From Microcaldota archaeon (GTDB lineage Archaea; Micrarchaeota; Micrarchaeia; Anstonellales; Bilamarchaeaceae), in NCBI GenBank assembly GCA_023247345.1, contig JAHFGR010000019.1, positions 1-12,834 of the forward strand: a stretch of DNA of 12,834 nt. The letters are read 5' to 3'. Every line of letters begins with the position of its first letter. Positions within the stretch are counted from its first letter, which is position 1. Positions 1-6,464 of the stretch are shown one piece after another. The translations under genes and the position numbers were made by a program. Under the pieces are notes generated by a model. That model was not told the DNA's origin and made no database searches. It was given only the letters and a program-made list of their open reading frames with translations.

Positions 1-498
1 TGGAGGGTTTATAAGAAAACCTTCTCCGATTAAGTCTGCAAACGCGATAGCAATTTGCATGCGAACATTGGTGTCTTCATCACTTAACGCTCTTGTAAGA
101 ATCGGTAACACGCTCGAAACATCGGTATGCTCTGCCGCGAGTTCGATTGCTTCTGCTGCCCTGCGCTTTTTTTCCAAATCTCCAGCTAAAAGTAAATTAG
201 CAACGTAGCGAAGATTTTCGTCTGAGTCCATCAATAAAGCAACAAGAAGAGTAGCCTTCCTCATAAAAGGTTCAACTGCAGTATGTAATCTGTTAATAGT
301 GCCCCAAATATCTGGAGGAAAACCAGGATTAGTACGCTCTTCTTTTGGACCTACATATTCGCCGAACAGATATTCAGAAGTAGAATCGAATAGCGCATCC
401 AAAAGTTGTCTGTTGCCTTTTAACTCTCTTGGTAATTGCTGGATGCGAGCAGAATCCAATAATTTAATTTTTCTTGAGCCTAAACAAGTAGTTCGCAA
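1..498 (-). CDS. HEAT-repeat protein, N-terminal part (runs off left edge)
   Basis: The reverse strand is open from a TAA at 532-534 to base 1 and gives 166 residues from a TTG at 498. The last ~95 visible residues are amphipathic helical pairs typical of HEAT repeats, such as VLPILTRALSDEDTNVR followed by MQIAIAFADLIGEG, and ALLMDSDENLRYVANLLL. The DxDxNVR / SDENLRYVA pattern marks the turn and second helix of a HEAT unit. HEAT proteins are helical protein-binding scaffolds; the partner cannot be told from here. No signal peptide or membrane segment is visible. The start is uncertain: there is no in-frame ATG or GTG near the 5' end, and TTG 498 and TTG 459 are the first usual codons. A TATA-like box at 546-555 would place transcription near 523, giving a short leader to TTG 498. 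The gene is separate from the lipoprotein gene just upstream (62-bp gap). Confidence 0.75.
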   Translation of the reverse strand, partial: MRTTCLGSRKIKLLDSARIQQLPRELKGNRQLLDALFDSTSEYLFGEYVGPKEERTNPGFPPDIWGTINRLHTAVEPFMRKATLLVALLMDSDENLRYVANLLLAGDLEKKRRAAEAIELAAEHTDVSSVLPILTRALSDEDTNVRMQIAIAFADLIGEGFLINPP

Positions 499-545
499 AT
501 TAATCAGCTGTGTGTTTTTCTGTATAATTAGTTAGTATAAGTTAA

Positions 546-555
546 TTATTTAAAT
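546..555 (-). promoter_or_regulatory. Candidate TATA box for the HEAT-repeat gene
   Basis: The reverse strand reads ATTTAAATAA in the 61-bp gap between the lipoprotein gene and the HEAT gene. An archaeal TATA box would place the start of transcription near 520-525, about 25 nt before the TTG at 498. Support is composition and position only. Confidence 0.4.
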
Positions 556-559
556 GAGT

Positions 560-994
560 CTAAGTGTATTTTGGAGAAGCTAATGCAATAATTTTATCAG
601 CCAGGACCTTAAATTCTGGAGATTCTTTACCTATTTCTGCTACTACGATATTATGTTTATCTCCAATGGTTATGTCGATAGTTGTTACTTCAAAATCTTG
701 GTCAGTTTCATTTTTCCAAGATAAGAAACGGCTTTTTTTAATATAGCTTTTTAGCTCGTTTAAATCGGATGAAATGTTTTTGACATCAGGTCGAGGCGCC
801 ATTGCTACGACGGGAGAAGGTAGACTTTCACTATAAAGCACATCTCCTTTTAACTCAATTTTCAAATAATCACTCGAACTGATCTTTGTCAGCTTAAGCT
901 CGAACGATTCTTCTTTTTCTTTTGCAGCACAACCAAATAACAGCGCGAACAAAACAAAACTCAAAACCGAAAACCGAACACTGGAAACTGTCAT
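560..994 (-). CDS. Small secreted lipoprotein, last gene of the LemA-HtpX operon
   Basis: This 144-residue protein starts with a signal peptide (R7, hydrophobic 8-20) and a lipobox LFGC with the lipidation cysteine at C22, so it should be anchored outside the membrane. The mature part is one small alpha/beta domain: strand, helix (LNELKSYIKKSRFLSW), strand pair (VTTIDITIGDKHNIVV), then a C-terminal helix. This order of elements recalls emfourin-type metalloprotease inhibitors and other small domains of that shape, but the similarity is only topological and I cannot assign a family. Its ATG overlaps the htpX TGA (ATGA). A strong Shine-Dalgarno GAGGT at 1002-1006 lies inside the last htpX codons, so the two are translationally coupled. 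The context suggests a partner or modulator of the HtpX protease (inference). Confidence 0.8.
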   Translation of the reverse strand: MTVSSVRFSVLSFVLFALLFGCAAKEKEESFELKLTKISSSDYLKIELKGDVLYSESLPSPVVAMAPRPDVKNISSDLNELKSYIKKSRFLSWKNETDQDFEVTTIDITIGDKHNIVVAEIGKESPEFKVLADKIIALASPKYT

Positions 995-1893
995 GCCATC
1001 AACCTCAGTTTTTTTATTCTCTCCTCAATTGGAGGGTGTGTTGAAAATAAATGAAAAAAGCTGCTAGTTAAGGGCCTTGAAAAGTAAAGTGGGGCAGTTG
1101 AATCTGTTGCAGCAGCAACTGGCTTATTTATTTTCGCGATCTTTTCTAATGCACTAGCAAGATTTTGTGGCTGTCTCGTCATACGCGCACCATTAGCATC
1201 TGCCAAATACTCCCGCTTGCGCGATATAGAAAAACGAATAAGCTCGGAAAAAACGGGTGCAAGAACAATAAGAACAATCGCAATAACCATCAATAACCCT
1301 CCACCTTTGTCTTCGTTGTTTCGCCCTCTATTGCCGTAATACATGCTGCGCCACATAATGTCGCTTAGCATTGCGATTGCGCCGGCAAAGGCTACTGCAA
1401 TAAGCATGAATCTTATATCATAATTGGCAATGTGAGAAATTTCGTGCGCTAGCACTGCAGTAAGCTCGTCCTTGTTCATAACATCGAGCAGGCCGCGAGT
1501 TACAGCTAAATGCGAGTTATTTGGATTCCTGCCAACAACAAATGCGTTTGGAGAAGGATCTTCTATTATGTAAATATCCGGCGCTTTTATGCCGTTTGCA
1601 GCAGCCAAACCATCGACTGTCAAAAATAAGTATGGATAATTTTCGCGTGTGACCTTTTTTGCACCGCTTAAACTAAGAATAAAATCGCTTCCCATAAAAT
1701 AACTAACAAATGCATAAAATACAAGAACAAAAAATCCTATTATTACCCCGAATGGCCCAATTTCAAAAACAAATGAAATTGCCCAAATTAATGTAAGATA
1801 TAAAACAAACATACAAAAAAGAAGAACGATAGAATATCGTTTGTTGGCGGATATTTCGTCAAAGAAACTTACCTTTTCAAAAGCATCAGCCAT
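991..1893 (-). CDS. htpX: HtpX-family membrane zinc metalloprotease (M48)
   Basis: HtpX is an integral-membrane zinc endopeptidase that degrades damaged or unassembled membrane proteins. This 300-residue protein has the usual family length. It has two N-terminal membrane segments (about 22-42 and 45-66), then the catalytic HEISH motif with H150, E151 and H154, two more hydrophobic segments (about 162-178 and 199-218), and the third zinc ligand E228 in REYLADA. The family-typical ending FSTHPPIEERIKKL is also present, so the enzyme looks complete and active. The ATG at 1893 suits the family N-terminus (FFDEISANKRYS). There is a 20-nt gap from lemA with no convincing Shine-Dalgarno, while its own 3' end carries the ribosome site for the overlapping lipoprotein gene. 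lemA beside htpX is a recurrent arrangement in bacteria and archaea. Confidence 0.95.
   Translation of the reverse strand: MADAFEKVSFFDEISANKRYSIVLLFCMFVLYLTLIWAISFVFEIGPFGVIIGFFVLVFYAFVSYFMGSDFILSLSGAKKVTRENYPYLFLTVDGLAAANGIKAPDIYIIEDPSPNAFVVGRNPNNSHLAVTRGLLDVMNKDELTAVLAHEISHIANYDIRFMLIAVAFAGAIAMLSDIMWRSMYYGNRGRNNEDKGGGLLMVIAIVLIVLAPVFSELIRFSISRKREYLADANGARMTRQPQNLASALEKIAKINKPVAAATDSTAPLYFSRPLTSSFFHLFSTHPPIEERIKKLRLMA
1002..1006 (-). promoter_or_regulatory. Shine-Dalgarno for the lipoprotein gene, inside htpX
   Basis: GAGGT on the reverse strand sits 7 nt before the ATG at 994. It is formed by the htpX codons for the C-terminal LRLMA, so translation of the downstream gene probably depends on ribosomes finishing htpX. 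Confidence 0.6.
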
Positions 1894-1913
1894 GGAAAGA
1901 ACCCGATATAAGA

Positions 1914-2477
1914 TTAAGTAAATTTAACCTTTGGTGCTTCACGCTCTTCAGCAGCAGTTTGGAACCAAGGCTTCTGCGTAAATCCGAACATACCTGCGAT
2001 AATATTGGTTGGGAAAGTTTGGAGATCGCGATTAAATGGCTCGACGGTATTATTATATTGTGATCGCACACTTGCAATTCCGTCTTCAGTGCTCGATAAC
2101 TCGCGTTGCAGTTCCATAAAATTTTCATTTGCTTTTAAATTTGGGTAAGCCTCGGTAACTGCGAACAAGCTTTTCAATGTTTGGGAAAGCATATTGTTTG
2201 CTTGCATCCTGTCTTCTGCTGAGCCTTGCATAAGACCAGCACGTGCTTTCATAACACTTTCCAATGTCTCACGTTCGTGTTTTGCATATCCCTTTACAGT
2301 CTCGACCAGATTGGGTATAAGGTCGTATCTTCGTTTTAGAAATACATCGATTTGCGCCCACGCATTATCTATTCGCGTTCGCAATGTAATAAGTCGATTA
2401 TAAGTTCCGACTAACCATAGGCCAAATAAGATAAAAATACCGACTAAAACAATTAGAACAAGCTCCAATCCCATCAT
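1914..2477 (-). CDS. lemA: LemA family protein (proximal to htpX)
   Basis: LemA proteins are single-pass membrane proteins with an extended helical domain. Their biochemical role is unresolved, but they are recurrently encoded with HtpX. This 187-residue copy has one N-terminal membrane segment (about 5-24), then the family core: YNRLITLRTRIDNAWAQIDV, LKRRYDLIPNLVETVKGYA, the YPNLKANENF motif, and the C-terminal pattern FPTNIIAGMFGF. The full length is present. Two ATGs lie in tandem (2477 and 2474). A Shine-Dalgarno GGGGTGA at 2481-2487 leaves 3 nt to the first and 6 nt to the second, so 2474 may be the used start. Residues 40-78 are encoded by DNA identical to the upstream paralogue, while the flanks have diverged. 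Confidence 0.95.
   Translation of the reverse strand: MMGLELVLIVLVGIFILFGLWLVGTYNRLITLRTRIDNAWAQIDVFLKRRYDLIPNLVETVKGYAKHERETLESVMKARAGLMQGSAEDRMQANNMLSQTLKSLFAVTEAYPNLKANENFMELQRELSSTEDGIASVRSQYNNTVEPFNRDLQTFPTNIIAGMFGFTQKPWFQTAAEEREAPKVKFT
2242..2360. repeat. 119-bp identical block, copy A (in htpX-proximal lemA)
   Basis: All 119 bases match 2832-2950 with no mismatch or gap at an offset of 590, including third codon positions. The block encodes residues 40-78 (WAQIDVFLKRRYDLIPNLVE onward). The sequences differ immediately outside it. Confidence 0.95.
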
Positions 2478-2480
2478 CAG

Positions 2481-2487
2481 TCACCCC
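2481..2487 (-). promoter_or_regulatory. Shine-Dalgarno for the htpX-proximal lemA
   Basis: GGGGTGA on the reverse strand contains GGTGA, complementary to the archaeal 16S 3' end. Its spacing favours the second of the tandem ATGs (2474) over the first (2477). Confidence 0.5.
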
Positions 2488-2506
2488 ATATATGATATAA
2501 ATAATA

Positions 2507-3064
2507 TTACATAGTTATTTTTATTGCTTCGCGTTCTTCTGCCTTTGCCTGGAAGAATTCTTTTTGCTTAAAGCCAAACATATTCGCGATAATGCTCGAA
2601 GGAAATGTTTGAAGTGCAGTATTAAAATCCAAAACACTGTCGTTGTAACTTATGCGAACATAAGAGATACTGTTTTCTGTGGCCACGAGCTCTTCTTGCA
2701 GTTTAAGAAAGTTTTCATTCGCTTTAAGGTCTGGATAATTCTCTGCAACTGCGAATAACGTCTTCATACCTTTTGAAGTTGCTAATGTTGCATTACCCCG
2801 CTCTTCAGCACTGCCTTCTAACAGGCCTGCGCGTGCTTTCATAACACTTTCCAATGTCTCACGTTCGTGTTTTGCATATCCCTTTACAGTCTCGACCAGA
2901 TTGGGTATAAGGTCGTATCTTCGTTTTAGAAATACATCGATTTGCGCCCAAGATCGCTCGATTTTTGTTCTGAGGTTTATTAGATTATTGTATGTTATCG
3001 CAACGTAGAATAAGACTAGAAAAATTAAAACTCCTATAAATAGAACTATACTGTCAAGCGCCAT
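2507..3064 (-). CDS. LemA family protein (operon-leading paralogue)
   Basis: This is a second complete LemA protein of 185 residues, with one N-terminal membrane segment (about 5-24), the YNNLINLRTKIERSWAQIDV and LKRRYDLIPNLVETVKGYA core, YPDLKANENF, and FPSSIIANMFGF near the end. It differs from its neighbour over most of its length but is identical in DNA across 2832-2950. It is the first gene of the lemA-lemA-htpX-lipoprotein operon, with 29 bp to the next gene. The ATG at 3064 lies 22 nt after a good TATA box and has no Shine-Dalgarno, which fits a leaderless mRNA. Two paralogues may form a hetero-oligomer or bind HtpX in different states (inference). Confidence 0.95.
   Translation of the reverse strand: MALDSIVLFIGVLIFLVLFYVAITYNNLINLRTKIERSWAQIDVFLKRRYDLIPNLVETVKGYAKHERETLESVMKARAGLLEGSAEERGNATLATSKGMKTLFAVAENYPDLKANENFLKLQEELVATENSISYVRISYNDSVLDFNTALQTFPSSIIANMFGFKQKEFFQAKAEEREAIKITM
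2832..2950. repeat. 119-bp identical block, copy B (in operon-leading lemA)
   Basis: This is the partner of 2242-2360, with perfect identity over 119 bases in the same reading frame. It covers residues 39-77 of this paralogue. Confidence 0.95.
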
Positions 3065-3086
3065 AGATCAATAATAAAAAAGAAGA

Positions 3087-3092
3087 TTTATA
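3087..3092 (-). promoter_or_regulatory. TATA box of the lemA-lemA-htpX-lipoprotein operon
   Basis: TATAAA on the reverse strand ends 22 nt before the ATG at 3064. That is where an archaeal TATA box should be if transcription begins at or next to the start codon, so the first lemA is probably translated from a leaderless mRNA. Confidence 0.7.
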
Positions 3093-3099
3093 ATGATGA

Positions 3100-3131
3100 C
3101 TAAGATTTACAGTCGCTAAGATTTACAGTAG
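3100..3131. repeat. Tandem 16-bp repeat upstream of the lemA operon TATA box
   Basis: Two head-to-tail 16-bp copies, 3100-3115 and 3116-3131, differ at one base (CTAAGATTTACAGTCG versus CTAAGATTTACAGTAG). They lie between the thioredoxin-like gene's stop codon and the lemA TATA box. The element AAGATTTA recurs a third time over the TATA box (3083-3090). It could be a regulator site or a recent slippage duplication. Confidence 0.7.
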
Positions 3132-3785
3132 CTAGGGTTTCAGAATCTTAATCAAACTATCTAAGTCTTTATAACCCTCAAAAAGCTTTTGATTTACAAC
3201 AATCGTTGGGTAAGATGTCGCATTATATTTCTGCTTGAGCGCATCTGCCACTGGGCTATCCAGATCGCCATCAAATGAATAAAATTTAATCCGATTTGGA
3301 TGGCTACCTATTTGGTCTCGCGCTCTTAATAGCTCTTCTCCTTGCTGTCTACACTTCTCACAATTATTATTTGAATAAAAATAAAGGACTAAAACATCTT
3401 TAACATTACACCTATCATTGATCTTTTTTGAAAGTAGATAGCTCTGCGCTTCTAATACGAAATACTGTTTCTTAAGCTCCGGATCAGAAGAACCTTTATC
3501 TGCAAGTAGGTCAAGTTTCTGGCCTATTTTTTCTGTATCTGTTTCTAGTTTTTCTAGTTCGCTATTTAAGACAGTGCAAAATGATGGGGAGTCATCAAGA
3601 AAGAAAAGTAATTGTGTGCTTTCTAACCTTTGCAGGTTTTTGTCAACATCAACCGAGATATTTGAAAGATGCGTCTTGTCTATTATTGTACCTACATAAA
3701 TGCCGATTATGAAAATCAAAACAGCAACAACAAATGCTACAATATATAGCGGTAATGAGAAAGGACGATGATTTTCCTTGGGCAT
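3132..3785 (-). CDS. Membrane-anchored thioredoxin-fold protein with CxxC active site
   Basis: This 217-residue protein has one N-terminal membrane anchor (about 12-34), an alpha-helical linker with two further cysteines (C70, C126), and a C-terminal thioredoxin-like domain (about 128-217). The domain carries the redox motif C142-EK-C145 after the strand VLVLYFYSNN, and the cis-proline P193 in TSYPTIVVN. It most likely makes, breaks or shuffles disulfides outside the membrane; C70 and C126 could be a second redox pair or a structural disulfide. It resembles anchored thioredoxin-like proteins common in DPANN archaea (recalled from general knowledge, not searched). It lies 4 nt after the glycosyltransferase gene, with GGTGA at 3790-3794 overlapping that gene's stop as its ribosome site. 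It is the last gene of the envelope operon. Confidence 0.88.
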   Translation of the reverse strand: MPKENHRPFSLPLYIVAFVVAVLIFIIGIYVGTIIDKTHLSNISVDVDKNLQRLESTQLLFFLDDSPSFCTVLNSELEKLETDTEKIGQKLDLLADKGSSDPELKKQYFVLEAQSYLLSKKINDRCNVKDVLVLYFYSNNNCEKCRQQGEELLRARDQIGSHPNRIKFYSFDGDLDSPVADALKQKYNATSYPTIVVNQKLFEGYKDLDSLIKILKP

Positions 3786-3789
3786 AGAT

Positions 3790-3794
3790 TCACC
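3790..3794 (-). promoter_or_regulatory. Shine-Dalgarno overlapping the glycosyltransferase stop codon
   Basis: GGTGA on the reverse strand includes the TGA stop of the GT2 gene and precedes the ATG at 3785 by 4 nt. Termination and re-initiation are therefore probably linked. Confidence 0.55.
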
Positions 3795-5013
3795 AACTTA
3801 GCTTTTCCATTTTAATTTCTTTTATTATTGCTGCTGTCCAGTATATAGTAAGAAGATAGGAATAGGAAATTATATAAACTATAAGTTGCCATGCGCTTAC
3901 ATTTTCTTTTTTAAACTGCGCTAGCCCCCAGACAATCCATAGGAAATTAAGAGCAAGAATAATAATTCCTACAATGTGAATTGGTGTAAGACTCAGCCAT
4001 AATGCTTCAAAACCTAGATATCTTAGGTAATAAGGCTGACTTATATAATTTAATATAGCAACAAAGAAAACACCGAAAAGCGCAAGCAATGCGATAATAG
4101 TTAATGGCATTATTATCAAACCGAAATCACCATATCTGGGCGAGATAAGGCTAAGATACTTTATAGTATTATGAAAACCACCACGATGCCATCTTATCCT
4201 CTGTTTCAGCAATTCATTAAAGTTTCTTGGGATCTCAGTGTAAACATCTGCATCCATAGAACTTCTTATCTTGTAGTTATGCTTTTGGATGCGTAAAGCG
4301 ATCTCCTGATCTTCCAATATACTTTTTGTATCAAAACCCCCTATTTCCTTGAACACCCATGAACGAAACATACTAAATGGCCCGGGCGTTACAGTAACTG
4401 CTTCAACAAATGTTAACATCTTTCTTGAAAATAAAGTGAATAAATACTCGATTTTTTGTATAAATTCAATAACATTTCTTCCTTTGTTCGACTTCTGTTC
4501 CACTATTTTAACAGCAGCTGTAACCGCAGCTACCTGTTTGTCCTTAAAATAAGGAAGCATGCGCCATATGGTATTTTTTTCAATGTATGAATCTGCGTCT
4601 AATGTTGCTATTATATCATTTTTCGCTTTTGCAATGCCAAAGTTTAGGGCTGCTGCCTTTCCTTGGTTCTTTTTGGTAAATACTCTTAGACGATTACCAT
4701 TTTTTAGAAGTGACAATGCGATATTATAAGTATTATCTATTGAACCATCATCGACAATTATAACTTCCAATTTATCTTTTGGGTAATCTGCATTGAGAAC
4801 ACTTTTTATACATTTTTCCAAAGTATCCTCTTCGTTGAACGCAGGAATTATAATACTTAAACTTGGCGTAAAATGTTTATCCGTTTTTGGCTGTTTAGCG
4901 ACTTCGCTTCTATATTTTATATATAATAAAATGAAAAAAACTGTAAGATATAAAGTAAGAAAAGCAATTGCATACTCAACAACTCTTACAATTTGTAATG
5001 ACATTTCAATCAC
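3790..5013 (-). CDS. Membrane glycosyltransferase, family GT2
   Basis: This is a processive-type GT2 enzyme of 407 residues, like poly-GlcNAc, hyaluronan or cellulose synthases. One N-terminal membrane segment (9-31) is followed by a GT-A domain: SLSIIIPAFNEE (51-62), VIIVDDGS with D88/D89, and the metal-binding D139-A-D141. The acceptor and catalytic parts are E234-D235 and the QRIRW motif (271-275). Three C-terminal membrane segments follow (about 297-320, 343-364, 376-397). It probably transfers sugars from a nucleotide donor at the cytoplasmic face, extending a glycan or lipid-linked sugar; the sugar is not predictable. The start is ambiguous: GTG at 5013 overlaps the upstream TAG by one base, but GTGAT there is also a plausible ribosome site for the ATG at 5004. 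Confidence 0.93.
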   Translation of the reverse strand: MIEMSLQIVRVVEYAIAFLTLYLTVFFILLYIKYRSEVAKQPKTDKHFTPSLSIIIPAFNEEDTLEKCIKSVLNADYPKDKLEVIIVDDGSIDNTYNIALSLLKNGNRLRVFTKKNQGKAAALNFGIAKAKNDIIATLDADSYIEKNTIWRMLPYFKDKQVAAVTAAVKIVEQKSNKGRNVIEFIQKIEYLFTLFSRKMLTFVEAVTVTPGPFSMFRSWVFKEIGGFDTKSILEDQEIALRIQKHNYKIRSSMDADVYTEIPRNFNELLKQRIRWHRGGFHNTIKYLSLISPRYGDFGLIIMPLTIIALLALFGVFFVAILNYISQPYYLRYLGFEALWLSLTPIHIVGIIILALNFLWIVWGLAQFKKENVSAWQLIVYIISYSYLLTIYWTAAIIKEIKMEKLSW

Positions 5014-5870
5014 TAAAACAATAATAGATATTTACTAAAAAACAAAGCAAGTATAAACCCAAAAAGCAAAAACGGTAAAAATGGCGGAAGTTTAGTATAA
5101 ACCCATAGTTCCTTTATTTTTAGTTTTTTAAATCGATCAAGTTCGCTTTGAGTTACTAAGCGATTAAGTTTGTATTTTTTTACAAGTTCTTGGTCCATTA
5201 ACTCTAATGCAAGCACATCCTCTGACTCGATTCTGCTTAATGAAATTTTTTGTGCCTGAAGCTTATAAATATCTTCCCTATATGCAACAAAGAATATCGA
5301 TGCGAAAAGCATTATAGTTATAAAAGAAAAATAAACTGGAGAGTATAATGGCGAGTTTAGATAGAGATAAGCTAGGATAAAGTATGGAATTAACATTAGA
5401 AAAGCGAGCTTGTTAGGCTTTGCATTGCTTTTGTAGAGCCTAAATGCAAACTGTATAAGAAAGTATAGCGCAAACAGCACACCGGAAAAAACAAACAAAC
5501 TAGCGATAAAAGGAAAATTAAAAGTTAAGCTAGAAACAGAAGGATGAACTGGTAATGCGAAATTTATCGACAAAAGCACGAGTATATCTGCGCCACCGAT
5601 CTGCCCCATTTTATAAGATAGATACCCGAACAACGCAATTGGAATGGCGACAAAAAGGGAGAATAAAAAAATGTTTTCATTGTAAAACGCAAAATTAATC
5701 GCGAGTGATAAAAACAAAAATGCGTATAGCAGATTATTTGGCACATTTCGCTTATTGAAAAGATCAAAATAGGTTGTTGCCAGCAGCCCAAGCAGTGCTA
5801 ATATTATGCGAACTTGTTCGCCTGGCAATTGTACTGAATTGAATAGAAGACTTTCTAAGGAAAAGACCAT
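5013..5870 (-). CDS. Archaeal A24 prepilin/preflagellin peptidase
   Basis: A24 peptidases are membrane aspartyl proteases that cut the short signal peptide of type IV pilins, archaellins and related surface proteins. The 285-residue form has many membrane segments and both catalytic aspartates: D36 in TYFDLFNKRNVPN and D95 in the GxGD-type motif MGQIGGADI. A soluble stretch (about 200-258) with LVTQSELDRFKKLKIKELWV and a final membrane helix match the C-terminal extension of archaeal prepilin peptidases. The reading frame stays open to an ATG at 5927, but that start would overlap the divergent aTrm56 gene and remove the promoter. The ATG at 5870 lies about 22 nt from a TATA box and is preferred. 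This gene leads the operon with GT2 and the thioredoxin-like protein. No pilin gene is seen nearby. Confidence 0.92.
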   Translation of the reverse strand: MVFSLESLLFNSVQLPGEQVRIILALLGLLATTYFDLFNKRNVPNNLLYAFLFLSLAINFAFYNENIFLFSLFVAIPIALFGYLSYKMGQIGGADILVLLSINFALPVHPSVSSLTFNFPFIASLFVFSGVLFALYFLIQFAFRLYKSNAKPNKLAFLMLIPYFILAYLYLNSPLYSPVYFSFITIMLFASIFFVAYREDIYKLQAQKISLSRIESEDVLALELMDQELVKKYKLNRLVTQSELDRFKKLKIKELWVYTKLPPFLPFLLFGFILALFFSKYLLLF

Positions 5871-5891
5871 AATTAATCTTGGGTTAAGAGG

Positions 5892-5899
5892 TTTAAAAA
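5892..5899. promoter_or_regulatory. Shared bidirectional TATA box (aTrm56 / prepilin peptidase)
   Basis: The forward strand reads TTTAAAAA and the reverse TTTTTAAA, within the palindrome-like GTTTAAAAAC (5891-5900). It ends 22 nt before the plus-strand ATG at 5922 and 21 nt before the minus-strand ATG at 5870. One symmetric element can thus set two leaderless starts, one on each strand. Confidence 0.6.
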
Positions 5900-5921
5900 C
5901 AATTCGTATTGCAATAAACCC

Positions 5922-6464
5922 ATGCAAATCTCCATCTTGCGCTTAGGACACCGCTTACCGCGTGATGAGCGCATAACAACGCATGTTTGTTTAGTTGCAC
6001 GTGCATTTGGAGCAAGCGAAGCGATTTATACCGGACAACATGATAACAGTTTAGAATCTAGTGTCTCGAACCTTGCAAAACAATGGGGCGGAGAATTTGG
6101 TATCAGATATGAAAAAAATTACGAGAGCGTGATTAATAACTATAAAAAAGAAGGATTCGTAATTGTGCATTTAACTATGTATGGTATTCCATTACCAGAA
6201 AAAATTGACAAAATCAAAACTAATAAAAAAATTCTAGTTATTGTCGGCGGAGAGCAAGTTCCAAAAGATGTTTACGAATTAGCAGATTTTAATATCGCAA
6301 TAACTTCGCAGCCGCATAGCGAGGTGGCAGCGCTTGCAGTATTTCTCGACTACGTTACAAACAGCGAACCATTAAAGCGAAGCTTTAGCGATAAGTTCAA
6401 AGGAAAAATAAAAATAGAGCCAAGCGAAAGGGGGAAGAAAGCTATTAGCAACAAAGATCAATGA
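5922..6464 (+). CDS. trm56: tRNA (cytidine(56)-2'-O)-methyltransferase aTrm56
   Basis: This archaea-specific SPOUT enzyme methylates the ribose 2'-OH of C56 in the T-loop of tRNA using S-adenosylmethionine. The 180-residue length is normal. Family hallmarks are LRLGHRLPRDERITTHVCL (6-24), the strand-loop HLTMYGIPLP (83-92), and the SAM-binding trefoil knot ILVIVGGEQVP (104-114) with NIAITSQPHSEVAALAVFLD (124-143). It is complete. The ATG at 5922 has no Shine-Dalgarno and lies 22 nt after a TATA box, so the mRNA should be leaderless. It diverges from the prepilin peptidase operon. Its 3' end overlaps the convergent small gene by 7 nt. This gene is the best evidence for an archaeal host. Confidence 0.96.
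   Translation: MQISILRLGHRLPRDERITTHVCLVARAFGASEAIYTGQHDNSLESSVSNLAKQWGGEFGIRYEKNYESVINNYKKEGFVIVHLTMYGIPLPEKIDKIKTNKKILVIVGGEQVPKDVYELADFNIAITSQPHSEVAALAVFLDYVTNSEPLKRSFSDKFKGKIKIEPSERGKKAISNKDQ

Noticed and set aside
299..535. Plus-strand frame of 78 residues
   Set aside because: It is antisense to the HEAT-repeat gene, whose repeat pattern is clear, and its own sequence has no recognisable structure.
1886..2128. Minus-strand 80-residue frame overlapping lemA
   Set aside because: It lies in another frame of a clear LemA gene and only reflects its base composition.
5871..5927. N-terminal extension of the prepilin peptidase to an ATG at 5927
   Set aside because: It would overlap the divergent aTrm56 start, cover the shared TATA box and add a basic stretch (MHGFIAIRIVFKPLNPR) not typical of the family. 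ATG 5870 has promoter-compatible spacing.
6399..6416. T-rich reverse-strand stretch as a terminator for the small gene
   Set aside because: It is about 40-60 nt past the stop but inside the aTrm56 coding sequence, and AT-rich lysine codons explain it equally well.
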